In this document: one piece after another, positions 37,069 to 45,449 of the stretch
Position numbering within the stretch: the first letter of the stretch is position 1
How the letters are laid out: the number at the start of each line of letters is the position of its first letter
From: Burkholderia pyrrocinia
GTDB taxonomy: Bacteria > Pseudomonadota > Gammaproteobacteria > Burkholderiales > Burkholderiaceae
Assembly: GCF_022809715.1 (NCBI RefSeq)
Contig: NZ_CP094460.1
Location: 186,001 to 250,000, forward strand
Length of the DNA: 64,000 nt
Direction of reading: 5' to 3'
Translations under genes and position numbers: made by a program
The notes under the pieces: generated by a model
The model's database searches: none
Seen by the model: the letters and a program-made list of their open reading frames with translations, nothing else
Told to the model about the DNA's origin: nothing

Positions 37069-37274
37069 CCCGCTTTCCTGCGAATCGGCGTGCTTCGGAT
37101 GGCGCGCACTTGCGCCTCGGCGCCGGCGCTGCACAGCGGCCGTAAACGAGCAAACTTGATCGGGAAAAGCACTGAAAGTTTGCGAATTATTTCCCGGTTA
37201 TAGTGGAACTACTGGTGGTAGGCGCGGCGCGTTTTGCCGATACCGACCAGGTAATGACTGTAGACGGGTGCTGC

Positions 37275-37487
37275 ATGAAAAATAAAATCGAAAAGACCGC
37301 CGGACCGATCTGGGGTGTGGCTGCAGGATTGCTTCTTGCCGCCGCAGGACTGAGTCTCGGCATCTTCCCGACGTCCCTGCACAGCTCGGGAACCACAAAC
37401 GACTTCATGGCGTCCGGTGCCGCGATGCTGGGCATCTTCCTCGTCGTTTATTCCACGCACGAGTTACGAAGAAAGCGCGCGCACTGA
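37275..37487 (+). CDS. Small membrane protein with two hydrophobic segments, 70 aa
   Basis: MKNKIEKTAGPIWGVAAGLL starts a first helix running to about residue 30, and a second (AAMLGIFLVVYSTHEL) lies near the C-terminus, before the basic tail RRKRAH. No family is recognised. The start is uncertain: ATG 37275 or ATG 37257, neither with a strong ribosome binding site. A frame with two clean hydrophobic segments and charged flanks suggests a real small inner-membrane protein. Confidence 0.5.
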   Translation: MKNKIEKTAGPIWGVAAGLLLAAAGLSLGIFPTSLHSSGTTNDFMASGAAMLGIFLVVYSTHELRRKRAH

Positions 37488-37590
37488 GCGGCCGCGGGGC
37501 CGTTGTGATCCACGAAAAACGACTCGGGCCGGCGACGGCTCGGGAATGCGCTTGTCCTCTATGCGCACGAGCCGACGGGATTCGTGCGGG

Positions 37591-37995
37591 CTACGACTTG
37601 CGGATTTCGTGGTTATAGACGAGTTCGACGATTCGCTTCGTCGGGATGCTCGCGCGCAGTTTGTCGACGCCGTCGACTGGAAACCACCGGCATTTCTCGA
37701 TCTCGTTGTTCGCTTGCGGCGTCTGGTCCGGGCCGACTTCCGCGAAGAACACGTGATGTACCTTCGCGAGCCCGGTGAAATGCATCGAGTAAACGAGGTG
37801 CTGGCCGGTCATGCCGGTTTCTTCGCACAACTCGCGATGCGCCGCTTCGAGCGGCGTTTCCCCGCGCTTGATCGTGCCGCCCGGAAGGGCCCAGCGCGAC
37901 GACGCGCGCGCGACGAGCAACACCTGGCCGTCGCGGTAGCAGACGATCGTCGCTCGTTCTTTAACGGGTACTTCGGTCGGTTGGGGAGAACTCAT
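37591..37995 (-). CDS. NUDIX hydrolase
   Basis: 134 residues. The full Nudix box is present at 40-62: GGTIKRGETPLEAAHREL followed by CEETGM, giving Gly40, Glu46, Arg54-Glu55, Glu58-Glu59 and Gly61. It hydrolyses a nucleoside diphosphate linked to another group using Mg2+. The substrate cannot be inferred; similar small Burkholderia proteins are generic housekeeping hydrolases. It appears to be a single-gene unit. Confidence 0.9.
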   Translation of the reverse strand: MSSPQPTEVPVKERATIVCYRDGQVLLVARASSRWALPGGTIKRGETPLEAAHRELCEETGMTGQHLVYSMHFTGLAKVHHVFFAEVGPDQTPQANNEIEKCRWFPVDGVDKLRASIPTKRIVELVYNHEIRKS

Positions 37996-38312
37996 GGGCT
38001 CGGGAGCATGGACACTGGCGTGATTCTAGCCAGCGTTAATCACGGTGCCAAGACGGCATCTGCCGGAGCCGCTCGATCATACGGAAACCGGTCATGTCCA
38101 GGATGACTAATGCGAGCACCGGGAACCGACGGGTTGAATCCGAGATGCAAAACAAACCCGAGCGATCGGCACCGAAATTGCACCGATAAGTCAAAGCTGC
38201 TCGCAGCGAGCGAATAACCCGCGAATCGGCTGGAAATGGAGCGCTTACAGGAGGATTCGCCCGGGTATAGGGGCGCATACTTGAGACCCCAATAACCAGA
38301 CCGGACACGGCG
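37996..38312. other. Intergenic region, no gene seen
   Basis: 317 bases between the divergent NUDIX and small hypothetical genes. The second half is relatively AT-rich and probably holds both promoters. No open frame with a credible start or composition was found. Confidence 0.4.
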
Positions 38313-38552
38313 ATGACTACCCTAAGCATGCAAACGATCGTTTGCGGCAAGACCATTCAGGTAGCCCTGATGACCGACACCGCGACGGCCAGCATTTTCG
38401 TGATGGACAACGATGACGGTTCTCATCAGCCGCAGATCATGAAGGTGCGACAGTACCTTGATGCGGGTATGACGGGCGAGGACGTCGTCCGCCATGTGTT
38501 GAATATCGTTGTGGCCTCGATCGAGCGGCGTGGCCAGCTATGGGCGCACTGA
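38313..38552 (+). CDS. Hypothetical protein, 79 aa
   Basis: Unrecognised. The protein is soluble and mixed in composition (VCGKTIQVALMTDTATASIF, then VRQYLDAGMTGEDVVRHVLN), with a predicted strand-strand-helix pattern and no membrane segment. It lacks a strong ribosome binding site. It may belong to a small Burkholderia-specific family; codon choice looks coding. Confidence 0.5.
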   Translation: MTTLSMQTIVCGKTIQVALMTDTATASIFVMDNDDGSHQPQIMKVRQYLDAGMTGEDVVRHVLNIVVASIERRGQLWAH

Positions 38553-39032
38553 ACTTCTTCTGAGCGGTCGTCTGCACCGGTCGTGCTCTGCCGCGGTTTG
38601 CTCGAAAGGGATTCGGTCAGGATGGCGAAACGCACTCGATGCAGGTGTCATGCCTGCGATCGGATCGGAAGCAATCCGCGATCGCGTCCGCCGTCAGGGA
38701 CAAGCGAAAACCAGCGGCGATCTGGCCGGCTTCGAGGCGCGTGACGATGCAGTTGCATACGCGGCAAAGTGGGCGAAAGGATGGCTGGCCTCCAGGTTGA
38801 AGGCAAAGCTTGCCTGGGGCGAGTCTCCACGGAGTTCGCTCGCGTCGACCGGGCTTTGCGCGACATCGCCCGTCTTCGGGCCCGGTGTCGATTCAGCTTG
38901 CGGCGTCAGGATCGTGCCCGACGCATTCGCTCCACCTTTTGCAAGCGGCAACGATGCGGAAGGGCGACACAAAGGCGATGAAGATCGGGACGGCGGCGCA
39001 GCTTCGGTTCGACTTTCGGATCTGGACGCGCG
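38553..39032. other. 480 bases without a supported gene
   Basis: Several overlapping open frames on both strands exist, the largest continuing from 38509, but none shows a family motif, a ribosome binding site and plausible composition together. This may be decayed coding sequence. Confidence 0.35.
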
Positions 39033-39350
39033 CTACCGCCTGGGGTGTTTCATCTCCTCGGCTTCCATTGCCGCGTTTCGTTCCTCACTCGCGGAAACAG
39101 GTTCCATGGCCTCGTCGATCGAGGCCAATGCGTACTCGCAGGCCAGCTTCGTTTCCTCGACGTCGGCGTCGGGCTCCTCGTCGTCATTGACGGGAGGATC
39201 GAGCATGTCTCTGAGCATCGTCTCCAGCTCCGGGGTGTCCCATGGTTCGCCCCGTTGTTCTTTCTTCCTGATGTAGTGCCGGATTTCCGCATCCTGTTCG
39301 GGCGTCAGTGGAAGGTGCCGGAAGGTGCTGTTCGGGTTGGCGTCAGTCAT
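39033..39350 (-). CDS. Hypothetical acidic protein, 105 aa
   Basis: Begins MTDANPNSTFRHLPLTPEQD and has a helical first half (EIRHYIRKKEQRGEPWDTPE) and an Asp/Glu-rich centre (PPVNDDEEPDADVEE). No family is recognised. The composition, with few Arg-rich runs, is unlike the shadows around it. The chosen ATG 39350 is the one that excludes a low-quality leader in the longer frame. Confidence 0.5.
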   Translation of the reverse strand: MTDANPNSTFRHLPLTPEQDAEIRHYIRKKEQRGEPWDTPELETMLRDMLDPPVNDDEEPDADVEETKLACEYALASIDEAMEPVSASEERNAAMEAEEMKHPRR

Positions 39351-39590
39351 GATGTTGCTCCGAAGTCCGGCATGAGCCCGGTTTGGCTGCTTCCCGGGAT
39401 GCATGCCGGAAAAACGATATGGATGACGAACCGACTCGCGAGTAAGGCCGGGTCAAGGCGACTCGCGCGACGGCCGCCGCCGCGGATCCTGCGTTCGCCG
39501 AGCTGTTCTGCAGCCTGCAATCCGGCATTCAAGATGTGTTGGGTCCCGAATTGATGTGCAACCGAATTCTCGGACGTGCGTGGCAGATTC

Positions 39591-39827
39591 TTATTTGCGG
39601 AAGTTCGGATCCCGGATTCGATCGAGGCGAGCGGAAAGCTCGGTGATCTGGTATTCAAGTACCTTATTGCGCTCGAATCGTGTCCGGAGTGTGTCGAGCT
39701 TGACTCGCCAATACGCCGGATCGCTCACCGGCGATCGGTTGGTGAAGGCGTCGTGTGTCTGCTCGAGCAGTCCGATCGCTCCCCTGATATGAGCCAGTTC
39801 GCGCTCCACATCGCAGTACCAGCTCAT
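39591..39827 (-). CDS. Hypothetical helical protein, 78 aa
   Basis: Starts MSWYCDVERELAHIRGAIGL at ATG 39827 with GGGAG 11 bases upstream, which rules out the longer frame to 40049. The remainder is strongly helical with heptad-like spacing (VKLDTLRTRFERNKVLEYQI, TELSARLDRIRD), suggesting a short coiled coil. Function unknown. Same strand as the acidic protein but 240 bases apart. Confidence 0.55.
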   Translation of the reverse strand: MSWYCDVERELAHIRGAIGLLEQTHDAFTNRSPVSDPAYWRVKLDTLRTRFERNKVLEYQITELSARLDRIRDPNFRK

Positions 39828-40411
39828 GTTTTTCGACTCCCGGTTATGGTTCACTTCTTGGCTTGCTGCACGGCCAGCACGTTTGATTTCACTCGAAAAG
39901 CCGCCGTGCGGGCCAATTTCGAGCGATGTTGTCGTCAGTGCCCGCACGTAAAATCTCGACCACGGTGACGAAGCCGGCGTCGTCGTCATGCGGGCGGCCG
40001 TTCTGCGCCGGCACATGGGGACAAATGAGCGGGCAATATGCGAATCCACGATAGAGACGCACGCTCATGACGAGCTCCTGAACGTTCGGTCGCGACGAAT
40101 CGCGGGGACGAACGCGTCCGGCCAGTATCGCCAGTGTGGCGCGACGGGGTGGGGCGAAAGGCGTAACGCTGCGCGCGAACGTGAGCGCGATGCAGCAAGA
40201 GGGGAGATGGAGGGCGAGCAGTCGAACGGCTCACGAATGCCCTGATGAGTTCATCATACGCGCGTCGCCCTTCGGGTGGCCATCTTATTTCGGGCGACGC
40301 GGAATGCCTCTGGTGCGAGGCTGTGGCGGTCTGGCGCGGGCGGGTTGAACCGGCGTGCGGGCTGGCCGACGCGGTGCCTGAAACACCGCGCGGTTGCCGC
40401 GCATTCCGTCC
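39828..40411. other. 584 bases without a supported gene
   Basis: The region lies upstream of the coiled-coil gene and downstream of the purine permease. It should contain the promoter of the former and the 3' end of the latter's transcript. A GC-rich stem near 40388-40403 could help end the permease mRNA. No coding sequence is convincing. Confidence 0.35.
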
Positions 40412-41800
40412 TTACTTCTTTTCCGGCAGGAACCAGTTCATCACGAGCGCGCAGATGCCGCCCGTTGCGACGCCCGATTCCAGCACGTTCTTCAGCGCGT
40501 GCGGCAGGCTGTTCAGAATGTCCGGCACCTGCGACACGCCGAGGCCGAGCGCCAGCGACACCGCGATGATCAGCAGCGCGCGGCGGTCGAGCTGGACGCC
40601 CGCGAGAATGTTGATGCCCGATGCGGCCACCGCGCCGAACATCACCATCGCCGCGCCGCCGAGCACGGGCTCCGGCACGGCCTGCAGCACGCCGGCGACG
40701 ACCGGGAACAGGCCGAGCACCACCAGCATCCCCGCGATCCAGATGCCGACATGGCGGCTCGCGACGCCGGTGATCTGGATCACGCCGTTGTTCTGCGCGA
40801 ACACGGAGCTCGGGAACGTATTGAACACGCCGGCCAGCAGCGAGTTCGCGCCGTTGACGAGCACGCCGCCCTTGATTCGTTGCATCCACACCGGCCCTTG
40901 GACCGGCTCGTTCGAGATCTTGCTGGTGGCCGTGACGTCGCCGATCGCTTCGAGCGACGTGACGAGGTAGATGATCAGCATCGGCACGAACAGCGACCAC
41001 GAGAAGCCGATGCCGAAATGCAGCGGCGTCGGGACCTGGAACAGCGCGGCCTGGTGCATGCCGGTGAAGTCGAGGCGGCCGAGGAACGCAGCCGCGAGGT
41101 AGCCGATCGCGAGCGCGATGACGAGCGCGGTGCTGCGCACCCAGACGATCGGCACGCGGTTCAGCAGGATGATCGTGCCGAGCACGAGGCCGGACAGCGT
41201 CAAGTTCTCCGCGCTTGCGAACGTGCCCTTGGCCATCGCGCCAAAGCCGCCGCCCATGCTGATGAGGCCGACCTTGATCAGCGTGAGGCCGATCAGCAGC
41301 ACGACGATGCCGGTGACGAGCGGCGTGATCAGGCGCTTCACGAACGGCAGGATGCGCGACACGCCCATCTCGACGAACGAACCGGCCATCACGACGCCGA
41401 AGATCGCGGCCATCACGGTCTCGACCGGCGTGCCCTGCTTGACCATCAGGCTGCCGCCCGCGATCAGCGGGCCGACGAAGTTGAAGCTGGTGCCCTGGAC
41501 GATCAGCAGGCCGGCGCCCAGCGGCCCGAAGCGCTTGCACTGGACGAAGGTGGCGATGCCGGAAATCACCAGCGACATCGACACGATCAGGGTCGTATCG
41601 CGGCTGGACACGCCGAGTGCCTGGCAGATCAGCAGGCCGGGCGTGACGATCGGCACGATGATCGCCAGCAGGTGCTGCAGCGCGGCGACGAAGGCGACCA
41701 TCGGCGCGGGCCGGTCGTTCGGGCCGTAGACGAGGTCGCGGGCCGATTCTGCGGCGTCGGCGCCGTGGGAGGCGGGTTGGGCGTGGGAAGCGGGTTGCAT
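40412..41800 (-). CDS. NCS2-family xanthine/uracil permease
   Basis: 462 residues with about 14 helices. The NCS2 signature FAQNNGVIQITGVASR is present, as is the Glu/Asp-containing YLVTSLEAIGDVTATSKIS in helix 8, which binds the purine. It most resembles the XanQ/UacT xanthine-urate symporters. ATG 41800 begins the usual short cytoplasmic tail (MQPASHAQ); TTG 41818 is in frame but without ribosome binding site. Purine salvage genes are not adjacent. Confidence 0.9.
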   Translation of the reverse strand: MQPASHAQPASHGADAAESARDLVYGPNDRPAPMVAFVAALQHLLAIIVPIVTPGLLICQALGVSSRDTTLIVSMSLVISGIATFVQCKRFGPLGAGLLIVQGTSFNFVGPLIAGGSLMVKQGTPVETVMAAIFGVVMAGSFVEMGVSRILPFVKRLITPLVTGIVVLLIGLTLIKVGLISMGGGFGAMAKGTFASAENLTLSGLVLGTIILLNRVPIVWVRSTALVIALAIGYLAAAFLGRLDFTGMHQAALFQVPTPLHFGIGFSWSLFVPMLIIYLVTSLEAIGDVTATSKISNEPVQGPVWMQRIKGGVLVNGANSLLAGVFNTFPSSVFAQNNGVIQITGVASRHVGIWIAGMLVVLGLFPVVAGVLQAVPEPVLGGAAMVMFGAVAASGINILAGVQLDRRALLIIAVSLALGLGVSQVPDILNSLPHALKNVLESGVATGGICALVMNWFLPEKK

Positions 41801-41876
41801 GGCGAGCGGGCCGGACAAGGTGGAAAGTGCGGCATTTTAGCCGAAGGGCCCGCGGGCGCCGCCGGGGCGCACTGCG

Positions 41877-42854
41877 TCAGCCTGCCGTGCGTGTTCCCGC
41901 GCTGCGCGCCGGTGTGCGTGGCGCGCGGGAATCCGGATACGCGCGCTGGTAGACCGCAATCACCGCGTCGCGCAGGCGGCGATGGACGGGATCGCCATGA
42001 TTGCGCGGATGCCACAGCGCGGCGACGAGGATCGCGGGCAGGCGGACCGGGATCTCGAAGCTGCGCAGCCCGAGGGCTTCCGTGAGCCCGGGTGTGAACG
42101 CGTTGCCGAGGCTCGAGCGCGGCACCAGCGCGATCAGGTCGGTGCTGGCCGCGACACGCATTGCATCGGGGTAGCCGGGGACGACCACGTGCACGGTCTG
42201 GCCCGGGCCGGACCGGTCGGTCGAGTCGTCGGCCGGTCCGCCGAAATCGCCGAGCTGCGATGCGATCACCTGACGGCAGGCCGCATAGCGTGCGGGCGTG
42301 ATCCTGGCCGACGCGAACAGCGGATGTCCGGCGCGCGCCACCGCGACGTGCCAGTCGTGACCGAGCATGCGGGTGTGCAGCTCCGGCGCGTCGTCGCCGC
42401 GCTTGCCGATCTCCAGATCGACGGTGCCGTCGCGCAGCGCTTGCGGATCGCGGTCGGGCTTGGGCACGAAGCGGATGCGCACGTGCGGCGCGACTTCGCC
42501 GATCGCGGCGACCACCGGGCCGGACAGCATTTCCATGAACGACGCCGACGCACGAATGGTGAACGTGGATGCGAGCGTCGCCATGTCGACGTCGGCCGTC
42601 GCCGGCCGCAGCACGGCGCGCGCGTCGCTCGCGATCGCATGCACGCGGTCGCGCAACGCGGCCGCGTGCGGCGTCGGCACGAGCTTGCGCCCGGCGCGCA
42701 CGAGCAATTGATCGCCGGTGGAGAGCCGCAGCCGCGTGAGCGTGCGGCTCATGGCGGACGTGCTCAGGCCAAGCCGGCGCGCGGCACCCGTCACGCTGCC
42801 TTCCGACAGCAGCGCGTCGAGCGCGGTAACGAGGTTCAGGTCGATGTCTTCCAT
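41877..42854 (-). CDS. LysR-family transcriptional regulator
   Basis: 325 residues beginning MEDIDLNLVTALDALLSEGS, with the helix-turn-helix VTGAARRLGLSTSAMSRTLT typical of LysR proteins in the NodD/LeuO-like branch. The effector domain follows from about residue 90. It diverges from the SDR gene by 133 bases and probably regulates it. The frame continues upstream to 43442, but that part is antisense to the SDR gene. Confidence 0.88.
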   Translation of the reverse strand: MEDIDLNLVTALDALLSEGSVTGAARRLGLSTSAMSRTLTRLRLSTGDQLLVRAGRKLVPTPHAAALRDRVHAIASDARAVLRPATADVDMATLASTFTIRASASFMEMLSGPVVAAIGEVAPHVRIRFVPKPDRDPQALRDGTVDLEIGKRGDDAPELHTRMLGHDWHVAVARAGHPLFASARITPARYAACRQVIASQLGDFGGPADDSTDRSGPGQTVHVVVPGYPDAMRVAASTDLIALVPRSSLGNAFTPGLTEALGLRSFEIPVRLPAILVAALWHPRNHGDPVHRRLRDAVIAVYQRAYPDSRAPRTPARSAGTRTAG

Positions 42855-42987
42855 GCGGACAGGATACGCCACTGCGCGGTCTGGCATGGCGTTCGATGCA
42901 ACTATCGATTGTATCCGGTGCGTCTGGTGCATGGTCCGGTGCGCGCCTATAGTGGGCGCATCGTGAAACCCGGCAAAGGCGGCAACC

Positions 42988-43704
42988 ATGCAATCGACCG
43001 TATCGAACCCCAACGCACCCTCGATCCTGCTCGTCGCGGCTTCGCGCGGCCTCGGGTTGGCCATGGCGGAGCAATTCCTGAACAGGGGCTGGAACGTAAC
43101 GGGTACCGTGCGTGAAGGATCGGGACGCACGAAGCTGCACGACCTGGCGGACCGCGTCGACGGCCGGCTCGGGATCGATACGCTCGACATCTGCGAGCCG
43201 GCGCAACTGGCGGCGCTGCGCGAGCGCCTGTCGGGCAGGCGCTTCGACGTGCTGTTCGTGAATGCGGGGACGACCAACGACCCGAACGAAACGATCGGCG
43301 AAGTGACGACCGACGAATTCGTGCGCGTGATGATCACGAATGCGCTTGCGCCGATGCGCGTGATCGAGGCGTTGCAGGATCTCGTGACCGCGGACGGCCT
43401 GATCGGTGCGATGTCGTCGGGGCAGGGCAGCGTCGCGAACAACGTCAGCGGGATGCGCGAGGTCTATCGCGGCAGCAAGGCCGCGCTGAATCAGTTCATG
43501 CGCAGCTTCGCGGCGCGGCAGGCCGACACGCCGCGTGCGCTGGCGCTGATGGCGCCCGGCTGGGTCCGCACGGAGCTGGGCGGGCCCGACGCACGCCTGA
43601 CCATCGACGAGAGCGTGCCGAGCCTCGTCGACGTGCTGATCGCGAAGCGGGCGCGCCCCGGGCTCGAATACCTCGACTATCTGGGGCGGACGGTGCTGTG
43701 GTAG
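42988..43704 (+). CDS. Short-chain dehydrogenase/reductase
   Basis: 238 residues. The cofactor loop SILLVAASRGLGLAMAEQFL has the SDR glycine pattern though the usual TGxxxGIG Thr-Gly is replaced by Ala-Ala. DVLFVNAGTTNDP is the NAG motif and MREVYRGSKAALNQFM holds the YxxxK catalytic pair. It reduces or oxidises an unknown alcohol or ketone with NAD(P). Divergent LysR at 41877-42854 is the likely regulator. Confidence 0.88.
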   Translation: MQSTVSNPNAPSILLVAASRGLGLAMAEQFLNRGWNVTGTVREGSGRTKLHDLADRVDGRLGIDTLDICEPAQLAALRERLSGRRFDVLFVNAGTTNDPNETIGEVTTDEFVRVMITNALAPMRVIEALQDLVTADGLIGAMSSGQGSVANNVSGMREVYRGSKAALNQFMRSFAARQADTPRALALMAPGWVRTELGGPDARLTIDESVPSLVDVLIAKRARPGLEYLDYLGRTVLW

Positions 43705-43938
43705 TCGTCGGCGTGTCGGTGGGCGGAGGGTTACGAACCGACGCGTCGTGAATATACAGCGAGATTCGACATGTTTTTCGCAGTTCGGTCACGGCGCTGC
43801 GAAGGTATTGCCGATTCAATACAATGCGACGACGAGTCAGTGACACGGTGTCGCGTCATCGCGTTTGAATCCATCCGGTTCGCAGCGGATTGCGTGCGCC
43901 CCCGTCGCGACGGGCGTTTGTCGAACACGGAGCCCCGC

Positions 43939-44274
43939 ATGAATGAACCTTACCTGCAGGTCATTGCACATTTTTACGCGAAGCCGGGCAACGGCGACCG
44001 CGTGATCGAACTGCTCGCGGAGCTCGCGCCCGCGACGCGCGCCGAGCCGAAGAATCTCGACTATGCGTATTTCCGGTCACCGGAGGATCCCGACCACATC
44101 GTGATCCTCGAGCGTTACCGCGACGCGGACGGCCTGGACGTGCATCGGGAAACGCCGCATTTCCAGCGCATCGGTGTCGGGGCGATCATTCCGTTGCTCG
44201 ATCGCCGCGACGTGTCGCGCTACATGGTGCAGCCGGACACCGGCACGGCGACGCCACCGGGAGGCACTCGATGA
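43939..44274 (+). CDS. Antibiotic biosynthesis monooxygenase (ABM) domain protein
   Basis: 111 residues. YLQVIAHFYAKPGNGDRVIE and ILERYRDADGLDVHRETPHF show the ferredoxin-like ABM fold (YgiN/LsrG type), small cofactor-free quinol oxygenases or isomerases. It ends four bases inside the following alcohol dehydrogenase gene (ATGA), so they act together, perhaps protecting from or processing a reactive quinone or aldehyde. Confidence 0.78.
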   Translation: MNEPYLQVIAHFYAKPGNGDRVIELLAELAPATRAEPKNLDYAYFRSPEDPDHIVILERYRDADGLDVHRETPHFQRIGVGAIIPLLDRRDVSRYMVQPDTGTATPPGGTR

Positions 44275-45428
44275 ACCCGTTTCAATTCCGTACCGTTCCG
44301 ACGCAGATCGTCGAATTCGGCGCCGCGCGCCGGCTCGGCGCGTTGTTGCGCGAACGCTTTCCGGCGCTCGTGCGGCTGTGCGTCGTCACCGATGCGTTCC
44401 TGCATCGCAGCGGCGTGCTCGCGCCCGCGCTGGAGAGCCTCGCCGCGCACGGCTGGCAGGTCACGGTGATCGACGACGTGATCGCCGATCCGCCCGAGCA
44501 CGTGGTGCTCGAAGCGACCGCGCGGGCCGTCGCGGCCGATGCCGAGATCGTGCTCGGCCTGGGCGGCGGTTCGTCGATGGACGTTGCGAAGCTGATCGCG
44601 GTGCTTGCACCGGGGCAGCAGGCGCTGGCCGACATGTACGGCGTCGACAAGGTCGCGAGCGTGCGGCTGCCGCTCGTGCAGATGCCGACTACGGCCGGCA
44701 CGGGCTCCGAGGTGACGGCCGTATCGATCGTCACGGTCGGCGAGGCGCGCAAGATGGGCGTGGTGTCGCCGCACCTGTTCGCGGACGTCGCGATCCTCGA
44801 TGCCGAGCTGACGCTCGGCCTGCCGCGGGCGGCGACGGCCGCGACGGGCATCGACGCGATGGTGCATGCGATCGAAGCCTATACGTCCGCGCGGCTGAAG
44901 AATCCGGTGTCCGACATGCTGGCCGTGCACGCGCTGACGCTGCTGTCGCGCAACCTGCTCGCGGCCTGCGACGACGGCCGCAACCGCCACGCACGCGAGG
45001 CGATGCTGGTCGGCGCGATGTTCGCCGGGCAGGCGTTCGCGAACGCGCCGGTCGCGGCCGTGCATGCGCTAGCCTATCCGGTCGGCGGGATCTTCCACGT
45101 GCCGCACGGGCTGTCGAACGCGCTCGTGCTGCCGCACGTACTGCGCTTCAACGCGCCGGCCGCCGCACCGCTGTATGCGGAACTCGCGGCGATCGTCGCG
45201 CCGTCGGCGACGGGCAGCGACGAAGCGAGAACGCATGCGCTGATCGCGGAGATCGACCGGCTGATCGTCGCGACGGGCATCCCGCGCACGCTGCGCGAAG
45301 TCGGCATCGGCGAGGGCGACCTGCCGAGGATGGCGTCGGACGCGATGCTGCAGACGCGCCTGCTCGTGAACAATCCGCGCGAGGTGACGGAGGCCGACGC
45401 GCTGGCGATCTATCGGCAGGCGTGGTGA
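44271..45428 (+). CDS. Iron-containing alcohol dehydrogenase
   Basis: 385 residues of the Fe-ADH (group III) family. GLGGGSSMDVAKLIAV binds NAD, MPTTAGTGSEVTAVSI is the family motif and the metal ligands are in GIDAMVHAIEAYTS and VHALAYPVGGIFHVPHGLSN. The fold includes 1,3-propanediol, lactaldehyde and maleylacetate reductases; the substrate here is not defined. Overlap with the ABM gene indicates an operon. The gene converges with the ornithine decarboxylase gene 21 bases away. Confidence 0.9.
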   Translation: MNPFQFRTVPTQIVEFGAARRLGALLRERFPALVRLCVVTDAFLHRSGVLAPALESLAAHGWQVTVIDDVIADPPEHVVLEATARAVAADAEIVLGLGGGSSMDVAKLIAVLAPGQQALADMYGVDKVASVRLPLVQMPTTAGTGSEVTAVSIVTVGEARKMGVVSPHLFADVAILDAELTLGLPRAATAATGIDAMVHAIEAYTSARLKNPVSDMLAVHALTLLSRNLLAACDDGRNRHAREAMLVGAMFAGQAFANAPVAAVHALAYPVGGIFHVPHGLSNALVLPHVLRFNAPAAAPLYAELAAIVAPSATGSDEARTHALIAEIDRLIVATGIPRTLREVGIGEGDLPRMASDAMLQTRLLVNNPREVTEADALAIYRQAW

Positions 45429-45449
45429 TGCGGCGGACAAGCTGCGCGC

